This document shows positions 12,697 through 26,750 of a DNA stretch of 64,000 nucleotides, piece after piece (the first letter of the stretch is position 1; each line of letters begins with the position of its first letter). This stretch comes from Lichenostomus cassidix (taxonomy: Eukaryota > Chordata > Aves > Passeriformes > Meliphagidae). The notes below the pieces were generated by a model. It had not been told where the DNA came from. It saw nothing but the letters and a program-made list of their open reading frames with translations, and did no database searches. The translations under genes were made by a program, and so were the position numbers. The DNA lies in assembly GCA_008360975.2 (NCBI GenBank), contig CM039193.1:9228501-9292500 (forward strand), given 5' to 3'.

Positions 12697-12775
12697 ATGC
12701 TGCCACCTCCTCCGGGACTGAGGAAAAAGAGCATGCACTTCTTGCAGACCTTCCTCCGGTGGAGGGCACTCCGAG
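12697..12775 (+). CDS. GRIP2: Candidate alternative first coding exon of GRIP2 (distal)
   Basis: An ATG at 12697 opens 26 codons plus one G and ends at CGAG|GTAATT. The G left over is exactly the base needed to complete the first Asp codon of the common exon at 59248, so the splice would be in frame. The peptide starts MLPPPPGLRKKS and ends FLQTFLRWRALR. A second in-frame ATG at 12733 has the better context (A at -3) and would give a 14-residue basic, hydrophobic N-terminus. That resembles in character the short basic N-terminal exon of long GRIP1 and GRIP2 isoforms, which ends just before the Asp. An in-frame TGA at 12664 bounds it upstream. Against it: the intron would be about 46 kb, the ATG context at 12697 is weak, and the phase match alone has a one-in-three chance. 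Confidence 0.42.
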
Positions 12776-13578
12776 GTAATTGTACTGCTAACTGGAGTCT
12801 TCGTTTGTTTTGTGGCTTAATTAACCTTTCGTCATTTGTATTGTTTTGTTTCAAATCTCCCTACGAGGGAGCAGGGTGGATTGTGAGATGCATGTCTGAG
12901 GTTTGTGTTTAAGCTCTTCTGCAGATCTTGCAGCTGATATTTCATTAACTGAACAAAACTTCTACAGTCCCCTGACTACCTCTGCATTCCTGGGTTTGAG
13001 TTGGGAAGGGGAAAAAGAAGTGTCATGTCTGTCTTCTTCCCTAGTTATGGGCTTCTAATAATAAGGCTGATTGCCTTTGGAGGCTTATTCCTGTAACCAG
13101 ATCTGGGGCTTGCCTATTAAAAGCAGTGGGTTTAAGCTTTATTGGTGGCTAAGGGTATGTGAAGTGTGATGGTCTTGATTAGATGCTTTGAAGGCAGCAG
13201 TATAGTGAAATCTAGTATGCTGCAGAAGCTGGGGCTTTGTGGGGGAACACAGTGGGAAGCTGTCTCCTTGGGCACACCTGGAGCAGTTTGGAGATGGTGG
13301 TGTGCTGTGGGCATGATGGCACACCTTGGCATCTTCTGAAGCGACCAAATTGTTGGTGAGGTGGGTGCTTGTTGAGAGAACTTGAGTCATGCCTGAGAAG
13401 TAATTATTTTATTTGCCTTTATTTTTTCCTGGAACAGCAGAACGTTGTGTTCTGCTTGACTAGGGTTGCAGAGTGCTCCTTGTACCTAATCTGTGTGAGT
13501 CAGTGCAGTGGTGAGCGGTCTGCTGTGGCAGTGGGCTGCCTTCTGTTGCTCTTTGTTTTCTCCTAAGTCTTTGATTCC

Positions 13579-13619
13579 TGCTGTTCTTAAGGCTGAGGAA
13601 AACAACCTTAAGAACAGCA
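13579..13619. repeat. Perfect inverted repeat (14-bp arms, 13-nt loop)
   Basis: The arms TGCTGTTCTTAAGG (13579-13592) and CCTTAAGAACAGCA (13606-13619) are exact reverse complements around the loop CTGAGGAAAACAA. The pairing does not continue outside the arms. The stem is too short for a typical microRNA precursor. It could be a remnant of a small palindromic element, a regulatory palindrome (each arm contains GTTCTTAAG) or coincidence. Confidence 0.85.
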
Positions 13620-16600
13620 CTCATAGGTGACATGAACTATGCAGGGTTTTAACAAAATAACTGGAAGGAGTTGCCCCCAGCAAATAACTCAGGATGTTCC
13701 TCTATCCTTCTGCCTTCTGTAAGGGTGCCTGTGCTGTCCTCCTTGGACAGCAGCCATGTGCTGTGCTGAAAGCCAAACCCACTTCTCTGTCTTCTGGAAA
13801 TCTAAAATTATGATCCATGTGCTTTAACTTCCTAACTGGCCATAATTATGTTTTAATGTACTGAATAATCTTTTCATCTGGATGTTTTACTACTTACTTA
13901 AATTTTGCAGGCTTTCCATGTTCATATCCTCTTCCTGACAGAGCAATTGGCTGGGGACAGAGCACTGCTGCAGCAGAGACTGCAGTCATCCCCATCCTCT
14001 GGGATGAGGGCAGGGACAGGGCTAGGGAGATGTTTCCTTGTGAGTACTGGAGAAGATTGAATTGACAAAGAGATCAGAGGCTTAGGTCACTGTTCAAACA
14101 GGTATTGTGTTTCTGAACCTCAGCTGAAGATTTATTTGTGGTTTTTTAAGCCTTCTGCATGCTGGTTATTGAGAAAACTGTTCACCTGCAAGAAGCCATA
14201 GAATCCAAATATGCAGCAGTAATGTGATAAAAATTGAATTTAGTAACCCAGTTCATCCAAATCTGGAGCCCCTAAAGATAGCAATTTTTTTACTTCTCTC
14301 AAAATCTGTAGGAATTGAGTCTTTTTACTTCCTGAGGCATCTGGCCAAAGTGCAGCGATATATTTTAAATTTTTTTTTCTATCCATATTTTCTTACAATT
14401 ACAATTTCATCCTTTGCTTTTCTGTTCCCAAGCTATGTGTAAGTGCACATTATCTAGGTAATTACCACATACTGCTTTCTGTTATCCATCTAATTACAAC
14501 TTACTGCTTTCCTATGGACCTTAGATCTCCCAAACACCTCCTAAATAACGCTGTTGTAGAAGATCAATATACCTTTGTGTGCTTTCATAGCAAACCTCCC
14601 ATGCTCTGCCAGCAGCCCTTGCTGCCTCTATCTGTGGTTTATTCTTTGTGGTGGGGTTGCAGGGCTGTGAGTGAGTGTTGACTTTCTGGCACCTGTGTCA
14701 CTCAGTAGTTCGACTCCATGCGCAAATTGCCTGGGGAGGTCAGAAATCTTCAGCCTTTTAGACCTGTTCTTTGCATGACAGGGGTTAAAGTGTGGTGTGC
14801 TGCTGCCATCCAGGAGAATGATGCTCCACAGGAATGTACTCTGGAGGCAGCCAAAGCCCAGGAGAGACTGTGATCTCCATAAGGAGGCAAACATGTGCCT
14901 CCATGGAGCATCTACACATGGCAAACACTGTGTGTGTGGCTCTCATTGAGGTCCTCTGATTGTGGGGCTCTGCAGAAACAGAATTTGCTTTTAAAATGTC
15001 TACAGTTCATGCCTTTTTCAAGTCATAAAGGGATTCCTTGATGGATTTTTGTGTCCCCTATTTCTACTTGGGTATCAGAGTTAGAGTATGTAGGTGGCGA
15101 GAATCCTTAAATATTACTGGAATTTCCCATTTGGCTGTTAGTAGGGAAACAAAAATCTTATCAGATGCTGTGCTCCTATCTCTGCTGGCTTGGGTTAATG
15201 CTGGCTCTGGACTTACTGAGGTTAAGCTATTGCACCACTATGGTTTTCATTTCTGTCCCCTGGGAAGGGAAGTGACAGGGCTGCCAAGAGCAACTTGTCT
15301 ACTCAGTGCTCGGTGTTGGGAGCTGAGGCTGGGGTGTGTTTGTGTGTTCAGTGGCTGCAAGGTGACCAACAGGAATCCTGGGCATGTTAACCACTCTTCT
15401 AGCAGCAATAATAAGAATAATAATGAAATGAAAAATTATAGCCTAAGTGATGTGGAGTGCCTAGTGCAAGTAGCTGAGCTTGTGTGTCATAGGAAGAAAG
15501 GTGCAGGGTGTCCAACATGGGCGAGTCCCAACTGGAGACAACTGCTGCTCTTGACCTGCTGACATTCAGATTTCTGGGATGCAAATAAGGAGGCTTGAAG
15601 CAAGGCAGCTGCAAGTACAGGATTGGGTAGGAAACTGGGGAGTGCAGTCTTGTAGCAGTTTGGTGCTTGCTAAATGCCTGCTGTTCATCTGCTGTTGACC
15701 TGTGCTGGACTTGGAGCTAATCAGGAGATACCCAGACAAGCCTTTCGGAAAGAAGGCGTTTCTAAGTAGGCTTGGTTTGCTTTGATCTGTAAGACTCTCC
15801 TGGAAACACCAACCAGCCTTTCAACTGGTTGCTGTGGGAGAGAGGTTTTGATGGAATGAAATGGCATAGTTGAGTTCACTGGATTTTTTAAACTCCTGTG
15901 GTTGAAATCAGAAAATGTAGATGAAAGGCTTTGTAAGAGGCTGGCTTTGGGAATAAGGGGACAAGGGAAACTGAATCTCCAGTCCAGACCAACTGTTGCA
16001 ATAGTTTGGACAGTGTTACAATTTTTCTTTCTTTTCCTGACAAAATCCATTAATTAAAAGATTATATCCATCAGAATTCATTGAGTTTGACAGATCTGAG
16101 ATTCAGTGCTAATTCATGGAGCAACTCTACCTGGTGTGTGTGTGTGTCTTCAGGGGCAAGGGCAGGCAGCAAGTCATCATCTGTCACTATGGGTTCTTGC
16201 TCCACCTACACCCAGTGTATCTGGGAGGGGAAATGTGGGAGGGAGGCTTTACACAACTGGGTGAGGTTAGTCAATAGCACAGAAATAACCAACCAAGCAA
16301 GCCAATCTGTGCATTAGCTATCAGAAAACAGGAGCTGACAAAAGGTATTTGGGCAATGACCAAATTGCTCTTTTCAGAGAATACCTACACTTCTCCATGG
16401 GCACCCCTAGCAGGGCTCTGGGCCAGGACCCAAGAGTGTGGGACTGTGAAACCTTAGAGTGGTTTTCCTACAAATTAGCTCTGGGAAACATCCCAGCTGG
16501 TAATTGTCTGCTCTAAAGTGTAATTCCTGTAGCAGGTGATGTTTCTTGGGGTCTGGTTTTTAAGATACTTTCTGAAACAACACTGTGAGGGGCAAGTGCT

Positions 16601-19348
16601 GATTTTTGTTTATTTTTTCCTTGAGATTTTGCTATTTCCTTTCTGCACCCTCATAACAGTGATGAGGGCATCCCTCATTATCTTTATCCTTGTCAGAACT
16701 TTTAAACCCTTGCTCAAAGCCTTCCTTGTCATTTTGTCTAAACAATGACATGCAGTGATGACATAATGTGACAGAGACATATGTAACAAGCTTCTGTGGA
16801 GATACATATGAAGGAATATATATATATGAGTGTGTGTAAATATTTTGGTAGCACTTAAATGTATTACCAGTTTCTCCCACATTCTTTTGGTGGTGCAGCA
16901 ACTGATGGTGGGGATTTTGTGTGTTATCCCCAAGCTCCCAGGCAGACATGTTGCAGCTTTCTGCTGTATTCCACTTTTGTGCTCAGCTAGAGTTACAAGG
17001 TCCTTTATAAAGTAGTGACCACTTTTCATTTTCCAACATATACCAGCTAAATATTCTCGATAGTATTATCTTGAGAACAAATAACCTGTGCTGCTCCCAC
17101 TTTGTGCTGTGTTCTCTTACCCACCATGGCACCGGACAGTGCCCACTCTGTTTCTCCTGAAGTCCTCACCAGCTGTAATGCTTTGTTGCTGGCATTGCAT
17201 GAGGGCCTTTTGTATGTCCATCACCACAAAATGAATGGCTGCTGATCTGGTATGGATCTGATTGAGCAGTCCTGGGTGCACAACTCAGTGGAAATAACAC
17301 TGTATGAAGAGTTATAACGTAATCACATAATCAATAGCATGGAGGAAAGAGCTCTTGTGTGAACTGTCTTGACCCACTCCACATCACCTTGTAGTTGGCT
17401 GCTCTGTGCCTTCAAAAACATTTGGCTTCAGGGACTGACATATATTAATTTTTTTTCTTTCTTTACTCTTTGTGAGACTTAAGTTAGCTGATGAATTTTG
17501 TGTCTTGCTGAGTTTACATGAGGGTAGCAGCAAAGGCAAATGTCTTAAGAGGATCTCATTTCTGTCAAAAGGCTGGGAAAGAAGAAGATAAAAGGTATCC
17601 TGTACTTCTGTTGGACTTGACTTGATTGTCAACAAGTTATCATGATGGCCAAGTGAGGCCCTCCTAGCTGCAATACCTGACTTGTGAATCCTGAAAAGCC
17701 TGATGTAGCTGGGCTGAAATCTATTCTGAAGTCTAATTCCCCCTGACACTTGGTGTTTTTATTTGGTTTTGGGGTGGTGTTTGTTTTTGTTGTTTGGGCT
17801 TTTTTAATAATTTATGTTTAAACTGTCTAGCAGTTATTTACTCTGGTAAAGAGGTCAGCTTATACAGACAACAAAGCAAGAACAAAATCAACTGTGCACC
17901 TCAGCAGCACTTTCTTTCTCGAACAAAGGGTCTTGTTGTGACTCTGAATATATATATGTGCGCATAAGAATAAAAACATTAACCTGCATCCCCTCCTGTC
18001 CCCGTTCTGCTCCTACAGCTCTCTGTTAGCCATTTTAAAAGGAACTGTGGAGTCCAGCACTCTCAACTGAAGGAACATGCTGCTCCCTCGTGGAGCTCCA
18101 CGCATTGCAGGTGAGGCTGGAGCACAGCACTGCTTTACCTTGCAGCCTTAGGCTCAGCCCGGTGTAGCAGCCTCTGAAATGAGTGATGCTCCTTTTCGGA
18201 GGGGAAGATGAGATTTTACAGGTGGTGAAATGAGGGGTTTTCATGCCTTTATTTTCCAGCTAGCGCCTGCCTTGGGATGGAACATATTGGAATATATTGT
18301 GGAGCTGGCTTGGCTTTGGAGGGCGGTAAGGAAAGAGGAGGATGTGATGGTAGGGACAGGTTTCTCCAGCCTCTTTTAGCGATTAGTTGAGCTGAAGAGC
18401 CTGTATGCATACCGAAGATATTCGAGGCTTGCATGCATGTCCAGCATGCTCCCTACAGGCAGCCCTGTATCTGCAGTGCTGCAGCCTGAGGCAAAGGCAG
18501 AGTGCTGGACACTGCCAAACACGGCGCTAAATCCCTCTTGCAAAATGTAGAGCAAATCTGAGGTCTGGGCTTTTCCCAGAGAGGAGGAGGAATTGCCCTG
18601 AGTGCCTCCTGCGTTGTTGAGGAATCCGCTAAATCCTGCCGTCATCGAGCAGCTTCTGTCTCTCGGAGAATTCCATAAATAAATGATAAATTTAACATGT
18701 ATACTGGAATTAGCTGCTTTTCTGGAAAAGAGCCCTCTTCCCCGGTGATACACGGGGAGGGGGGAGAGGTTGGAAGCCTGGCTGTAATCGCAAGAGGGCA
18801 GAGTTGGCTCACGGCTCCAGAGCTCCTCCAGCTCCCGGAGCCAGCCCGGGACAGCCGGACTGCCCTTGCCTTGGCACCGGTGGCAGCCAGAGCAGCGGCA
18901 CTTGCTGGCCTGTCGGCACAAATGTGACTCCATCCCTATGACTGTGCCCTTCAGCACCACTGCTACCTGGGGGGAATAGATAAATGAGACAGGAATATCT
19001 CTTGTGACCCTTCTCTAGTTGCTTTGAAAGGTCAGCAGTACCCGTGCTACACGTGTGGGCGTCTCTCTCTGACATTAATAAAAGCTTCATATTAATATTG
19101 ATGTTGGATTTGAAAACATAAATTGATTGCTAATTAGCAGCTTCACTGTGGCTTGAGCAGTGCTGGTAATGATGCATAGAGGCAGCTTCCCAAGCAGTGT
19201 CTGCTCTGAGCTCTGCAAATAACATAAATGCAGATCACAGGTCCTGTTTGCAGTTAAAACAGTAGAGGTGTCATTGCTAATGAACATATCTTCTGAGCCG
19301 ATACTCAGCAGGCTACTAGTACTGGCACATTTGAGCCTATCTTTTGTA

Positions 19349-19372
19349 ACATTGGAAGGAACATTGGAAGGA
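19349..19372. repeat. Perfect tandem duplication of 12 bp
   Basis: The unit ACATTGGAAGGA occurs twice head to tail, followed by a further partial AGG. It contains the TEAD-type word CATTGGAAGG-like sequence (canonical CATTCC is absent), so no binding site is claimed. Confidence 0.8.
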
Positions 19373-22300
19373 AGGAGCTGCAATGGTCATGGTGGGAGGC
19401 TGCCTCCTGGTCACCTGTTGGTGGTTGCTCTTGGCACTTTCAGGTAATGCAGAAATGCAGAGTTTAATGCTTTTAATGAAATTCTAGATGTCGAGCGATG
19501 GGAGGAGAAAGTCTTGTAGCATCTCTTTCAGTTCCAGTGGAAAACAATGACTTGAAAATGTTCAGCCACTGCTTCTGGGATTCTGCCTGGAGACTGAAGC
19601 ATAACACAGTGCAGGTACTTTTTGGAAGTCCTTCTTGCTGAGATTGAGCTTCTTGTCTCCCTCTGTGGTGCTCTGGCTCCCTGTAGAGCATCCTGGGATG
19701 GGAGAGACTTGTGTTCCAGCTTCATCCGCTCAAGAGTAGATCTAATACATGAATGCTCACACATAAGACATTGAGGTCCCTCATCCTGGGCTGGAGACAA
19801 AGCCCGTGCTGAGTATCTGGGCTGCAAATGCAGTCTGGATGCTGAATCAAGTTCATCAGAGACATGACGTAATTTGAAACTGAAACTTTGAAACAGCCCA
19901 AGGCTCTGTCATTTCTCTGAGCATATTGTCTGGCTGAAGAAAACCCACAGGTCATCCTTCCCCATCTGTACTGCCATCACTCTCAATCCACAAGTACAGA
20001 TGTCTGTCACACAGAGTGGCATCCAGGCTCCCAAGTGCTTCCCAAGAAGGGTCTGTGAGGGAAAGAGATGCTATACAAACTGTCTGCTCCCCTCAGGCTC
20101 AAGATGAGGGGATTTGTAGACTGTCCCCAGGACAAAGCAAGTAGTCCTGCTCATTTTAACTGGTTTGCACCCTGTCCCAAGGAAAGGTGTGGTCAGACAG
20201 AGGTCCCAGGGCTATGCAGCACCATGGTGGAAGGTAGTCCCTGTTTCCGACACTGAGAGTCCTATTATATCAAAGCTCTAAAAGGCAGCAGAAGCACAGC
20301 AGAAATATCTTGTCCTTTGGAGCTTAGTGGCTGACTCACACTGTTTTCACCCCTCTCTAGCTTGGGAGCTTCTCTTCCTCAAGGGAATTCTCTTTATTTC
20401 TTTAAACTTGAAAGATTTTTGGAGCTACATGGCAGAGAAACAATTGGCAGGGCTGGATTGCTTTACTTCAGCTTTCCTCCCAGCTGCAAGGTACAATCCA
20501 AAAACTATTTCCTTGTCAACAGCTTTTCCTCTTGGCTGTTTTGGTCTCTATGCCAAGGAAACACAAGTTTTTCAGTTGCAGATTTCAGCAGTGGAGTAAC
20601 TTAGTGGGAAACAACCAGTGACAACCTGCCAGGCTTAGTGGGGGTTGGATGTTTTCCTTCACTTTTTTTCGTGGGTTTTTTTTCCATTTTTTCCTTCCTA
20701 ACAGGGGAATGTTTGAACATAGTGAACTGTTTGGAAGCAGTGTTATCCTTCTGAAAGGTAGGCAGACTGTAGGTACTCACTGCAGAGGTACTTGCTGGAC
20801 TGGGGAGGGTTTTTGCTTTGTGTTGTGCTTGATGTTTTGGATAAGAACTTATCAGGAGGAAATCTCTAATGTGTGTTACTTTGGCTGGTTTGTATCAAAA
20901 TAGAAATCCATGGCACAACTCTACTGAACAGTCTGAAGTGTGGCAATCAATACAAGTGTGACCTGTGTGATTTTTAGGTAAGACTCCATATAATCTTCAC
21001 TAGAGATTTCTGAGTTTCACAGATGCCATGAAGCTCCAGCAGTAAAGTCATGATGAATGAACAACTCTACATTCTGTGGAATTTCTCCAGGGGTGTGGGA
21101 ATAGGGTAGCATTTTTGGCCCTCTTCTCCAATTAAATTTCCTGGAAAAAAAAAATGGAGTTGTAAAACTGAAGGCAGAGCCATGCCATCATCCAAGTCAT
21201 GCTGGCAATCTCTTCTGTGATTGAGGAGCAGCTCCTGTGTGCAGCTTCGTTAGGGTTCAGAGTTAGCTCTGCCATCTATCACTCTGTGAGTCTGCACTAA
21301 TCAGGTGCAATACTGGTGTCTGGATTACTGCTTCTCCTCTAATGAGGTGATGGTAGGTGGTGCATGCCATTAACCTTCCAGCCTGTTCTAATTACTCAGT
21401 TTCTGATCAGACACAGCTTGTATTAAAATGTGATGGCTGAACTCAGTAGAGTGTTGCTGGAGCATTTTAGGGTCTGCAGACTCCAGAGTAGCCTCCTCTT
21501 TTTGCTTCCCTTGTTCCCCTGCTCCATGCATAAGGAAAGTAAGATTGGAGCTCAGATTGGAAGATGGGTTGGGAGGGAATATGGGCAAAAAACTAATATT
21601 GAAGAAAAAAAGCAAATTGCAAAAAACTCTCAGTTTCTGTGTGTGTTTCCACGGAGTAATTTTCTGTCTTTTTCTTCTTAGTCTTCATATTTTCCCCTTA
21701 ATTTTTGCCTCGTCAGTCTTGGGAGTTGATTTAAATGGAACTTTTAAATTTATATCCCCACCCTTCTCTTATTTAGTTCAAACACTACTTTAATCCTCTT
21801 TTGCCCCTACCTGAGCTGAGCACTTTCACAGAAAAAAAAAAAAAAAGCTTCTTTCACTGGTTAGTTGTGTTTGCTCTCCAGCTTTGCTGGCTGGGTGACT
21901 TAACCCCTTGGGCTTGTAATCCATAGAGAGGTGGTGCCTGGTGGCACACAAAGCAGTGTTTAAGGTGGGCTGTGCTAGTGGGAGAAGCAGATGTGTCCCC
22001 ATAGTTCTGGGAACAGAGCCAGACCCTGGGGCCAAGGGTGTTGGGGTACACTTGTCTAAACAAGCAAACACTCCCCTCCAGAGCAGCTGGGTGCCTGTGG
22101 TGGTGTAGGAGGGACTGGTGGTGGGGCTGCCAGCTGTGGCCTCCAAACGAGCAGCATGAGAAGGATCCCAAAACCTGGGCACTGGGGTGGCTCTTCAGGG
22201 TGCTGTGCAGAAGCAAGGAGAAGTGGCTCCAACTTCTCCCATTGATCCAAATTTCATTGCAAAGCCTAAGGACAGATTTCCCAAGTGCCACAGATGAGTT

Positions 22301-25300
22301 GACAGGAAGACATGGAAGGAACAGGCGCAGTGGGAGGCATTCAATTAGCAAGGGAGCTGGTGGTAAACACTGTCCTCATCTTGATGGGAATACATAGGGA
22401 ACATAAATGTTAGCACATTTGACTTAACATGACTGAAGAGCCTCATCTAAGATGCAGAGTAATGAATCTGATGTTACTTAGATCTGAACTTGTCCCTAGG
22501 CAATGACATTTGCCTCAGTGAAGACTCATCTTGTACTGTATGTTCATTATAACTGAATTCTGTTTAAGGATGCTCATTGTATAGCATCCCATAAAATAAA
22601 ATCAATTATGCTTCAGCCATCTTATCTCTGCTAAATGTAAAATGGGGATTGATTGTGCCTCTGAGAAGAAAACTTCATGTAACGCTTCTCATCTGTATCT
22701 AAATGTGTTCCTGGTGGGCCAAAACCATTTAGAAACAGCTGCAGCAAGAGTCAGATGCTGGCGCTGCCTTGTCCTGTCCTCAGAGATGGTATAGGAAGAG
22801 CTCCTATGTTGCTTTAATACAGCATCCTTTTTGCAAATGTACTTAAAAACACTCTGGAGGCCAGGACAAGATGTTATACCTGATCAAATCATGTTCTTGG
22901 TGTGTCAGATTAGCTGCAGGTGCAACGGCAAAGAAGTCTTGTTTAACACATTTTTGTCTTCTGTACGAGTGAATCCAAATGGATGAAAAAGATCATCAGG
23001 AGTGCTGGGCCACAGCATGTGGGAGGAAAGCAGCCTCTGAGTCATGGGTGGTTATTAAATGACAGCAGAATTTAAGTGCCATAAAAGCCCCAGCCATGCA
23101 CCCTTGTAGGCTGCTAATTGTTGATGATCTGCAAAGTCCAGGCTGAACTTCTGAGAGTGCCTTGTTTCCCTAAAGGAAAAGCAATAAAACAGCCTTTTCT
23201 CCAGCCTTTCCATTGAGCAATGAGAACATGTATGACAGACAAGGCACAGCCTCCCTTGGGGCTGCTGGTTGAGATGGGATGGCGTCACTGCCCTGGGACC
23301 CCAAAAAAGCATCTCCCCCCACCTCTCCTGTGGCACCAAGTGGAGCTCACCTGAGTGGCCTGAGGCTCTCTTGGTATCCTAGTGGAGGTTTATTGTGCCT
23401 CCACCCATGCAAGAACTGAGGTGCAAAGGACATCTACCCCCTTTCATTCTGGGGGAAATGAGTCCCAGAGGGTGATGCTGGGGAGGGGCAAATGACTGCT
23501 GGATGCAGAACTGCTCCTGATAGTGCTGAGAGCCCTTTTTCTTTCTCCAAAAGTAAGGGTGCTCTTTGTATATAAAGCTCCAGGCTCTATTTCCTGATTG
23601 AGAATCCTCTTCAATTCTGTGGTTCCCTTATTCACCAGGTCTCTTGCTTGCACTTGGGTTGGTTTTAATTCTCTCCAGGCTGTGCTGGAAACTTTCTGGT
23701 CAAGGCTGAGGAACATCAGGTTTGACTGCACTGAGGTATATTCACGAGGTAACAAATGTTGCTCGAGGATTTAGTTGGAAAAATTTCTCAACCTGTGTAA
23801 TTTTCCTACAACCCTGGTATCATGAGTCTAGTAGGACTCACAGCTCTGTGAATCACTCCCTGGCCTGGCACTGGTGGCCTCAGGGGTGCAATGAAGAGCC
23901 AAGTTGTGGAGGTGGCATTCGGGGCACTGCGGCTTGCTGTCACCAGGTTCCCCCGACAAAAATAGCTGTGCATGCCTTAGATAGAGCTCTGTGTGATGAG
24001 AGCGTATGAATTAGGAGCTTATGGCTCACTTTGAAGTCAGTAGAAGAAGAACCAACTTGATCCTCCCTGCTGACAGACCCAAGAGATTACAACTCTTCTA
24101 TCTGTGGTTTAAGATGACGTTTTGCCCCTAAACCCAGTGCTGACTAAATCTGCAAAAAGACATGTTGGAGCTATAGCTCAGTGCCTGGGGAGATGTTGGA
24201 GGTATTAGTAGGTCACTGGTTAAAGCTATGTAAAACTCTCCAGGGCTTAGTCTGAGGTCAGAGCCTTGTCCCCAGATGTCAGACCTGCTTGTTGCGTGGC
24301 TTGTTGTATGGCAGACACAAATACCTGCCCCCCTTCCTCCCCAGGTCCTCTGGGCTCGAAGCACTGCTGGCTCCTCCCTTGCTTCCTTATTGACTTGGTC
24401 ATCTCTAAGAAAACACAATGCTTTCCTAAATTTAGCTGCGTAAGTACTGTGGGCGTTGTCTCTTCTCCCTCTTCCCCAGTTTAAAAAGCCATCTTAAAAA
24501 CTGCGCAGTGATTTAAATGGCAGCTTGATGGGAATCCATAGCAAATGACTCTGCAATTAGTAAATCTCTCCTATTGTGACAGCTCTATTATTAAACTGCC
24601 ATAAATGCCAGGCTATTAATCTGCTGTCTGCTCAATCCCCATGCTTCCCCTTCCTTGCCTGTCCTTTTCGCCATTTAATTATTTTTTTAAGTCTTAGCCT
24701 TCCAGCAAGTGTTTTCAGGGAGGGGGTGTGAGGTAGCAGTGGGAGGAAGGCTTTGTGGCACTGTCCTTTAGGAGCTTTTCATCTGTAAGAAAGGTGAGAG
24801 AAAACACTGAATGGTCACCTCTCACTTGCTTTGAAACTTTTGCTACTTCAAAACTGAAGTGAAACTCCTAATTTGTTAAAGTCCAAGGAAGGTGAAAGGA
24901 TAGGAAGGGAAGCTGTGATAGCAGCTGGGCAGCAAAATTGTGTTGGGAAAAGCCTTAGCCGTCCCAATGGCATGTTGAACTTTGCAGCTACCATTTTCTC
25001 CATCCTCTGACACAAGCAAGCATCTTGTTTCTGAGCCCATAAATCTGCTCTGTCACGCCAGGGCTCGGGGACAGGGGACAATGTGCTGGGGCAGGAGCCT
25101 GCAGGGCTGCAAATACCAGTGACAGCAGAGTCTCAAGTTTCACCTCAGATGGTGTCACCCTAGTGGCGCTGTGTTGTGTGAGGGCAGCACACTCTTGTGC
25201 GCACTCATCCCTCTGGAAAAGCAGAGGCTGCCAGTCAGGGGCAGGGAAAGCAATAACATGTTGAGGAGTGACTGCTGCAGTGTGGGACTGGAGTGGCAGG

Positions 25301-26719
25301 AAGGCTTCACATTTAATCTGAGCATTGAGATCGGCCTGTTGAGGTGACACTCCTGTCCTGGGGCTTCCACTAGGCAGGGAAGCTGTGTCCTCTGCAGTGG
25401 TGTGAGGATGAGCTAATCATAGGGACATGGCTGTGGGTGGGACAAGAAAACACATGGGAAGGTCTCCACCAGCCTTAAATCTGAGACCTCATGGCACAGA
25501 GCTGCTGTTCAGAGTGTTCCTGGTCTCAGTGCAGAGATTTGCCCACCCTGCAGCTCCCTATGCACCAGGGTGCCCTGTGGAGGAAGAGCTGATGATGGTG
25601 CTGTCCTGGAAGCTTTGCAGAAAATCTGGATGTATACTTAGAAAATGCGCATGTAAAACTGTTCTTCTTCAATAAGAAGTAGCATTGCCCAATAACCAAC
25701 CAATATATTTCTACCTTCTGCTTTGAGAAGAGTGTATCTTGCAGTGCTGTCTGGACTAGATCTTTCTGAAAGCTTGAAAATTTGGGATTCTATGGACTTT
25801 GAAGAGCTGGAGTATAAAGAAAGCATCCACTCAGGGGATGGGACTTGAAAGAGGTAACAGAAAAGTGACTTATCAACACAAAATCTGAGATTTAAAAACT
25901 GCTGGGGGCATGAGACAAAGAGCAGAACAACTCCTCTGATGGGGAATTGCATCTTATTTTTTCAGGCTTTTCCCTCAGCCTCAATGACTTAAACACAGCT
26001 GTGGTGGTGTAAATCAGTTGTGCCACGTAAACACCTAAATTCTCTTTGTGTCCTGTTGCTATAGAAACTTTCCCAAAGCCTGGGTACCAGCACAGCCACT
26101 TTGCTGTTTTGGGAACACTGAATGCCTCCGAGTTGGGGCATCCAGTCCAGGAGATCTGCTGTGGACTTAGGCCCACTCTGGAAAGGACTTTTTTTGGTTG
26201 CTGCATTTGGGCTGCTGAGGTATTAAAGAAAGTGAAGATCTGCATCCACTTAGTGCCAGCTTTAGTCCCTGGTGACGGGAGATGGGTTTCCACCGAGCAC
26301 GCTGCCCTCTGTTCACTGCGGGTATTTAGGAGATTCTTAAATACAGTATTAGATCCCTAATTATGCAGAAATCCTTCAATCTGGCGTGTTTCATCTGGAA
26401 TTATGCTCAACTATCAAATCCTGCCAAATACCTTCTTAGAGCAGGGGAGGCTGATGCACTTGGGCTGCTCTCTGCAGAGAGGAGAATCCCGGCCACGAGG
26501 CCAAGGCTCCCAGCCCTGGGCAGGATTAGCAGACATGGGTACTGCTGGAGTGGCTGTGCCCATGTCTCTTTGCACAGTGGACAGCAGGTACAGTCATAGG
26601 CACCCACCTTCCCTCACTTGTGTGGTCCCAGTGTAAACATTTATGTTGTTGGAAGCTTCCCAAGTAAAGGGAATATTTTTGTTTGTCCATGGGGTTCCTT
26701 CATGGCAGCACTTCCAGAA

Positions 26720-26750
26720 GATGTTCCTTCCAACCCAAGTGATTCCATGA
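26720..26750 (+). mobile_element. Fragment resembling the 3' tail of a CR1 LINE
   Basis: GATGTTCCTTCCAACCCAAG followed by TGATTCCATGA closely resembles the known 3' end of chicken-type CR1 retrotransposons, where a CCTTCCAACCCAA block precedes the ATTCTATGA tail. Only the end is recognisable. The flanking bases upstream (TTCATGGCAGCACTTCCAG) are at best diverged. This short 5'-truncated copy is the main sequence hint for a bird or other sauropsid genome. Confidence 0.5.

Noticed and set aside
18376..18960. ORF of 194 codons, minus strand
   Set aside because: Low-complexity mixture of residues, overlapping ORFs in other frames, no recognised family, no start or splice context.
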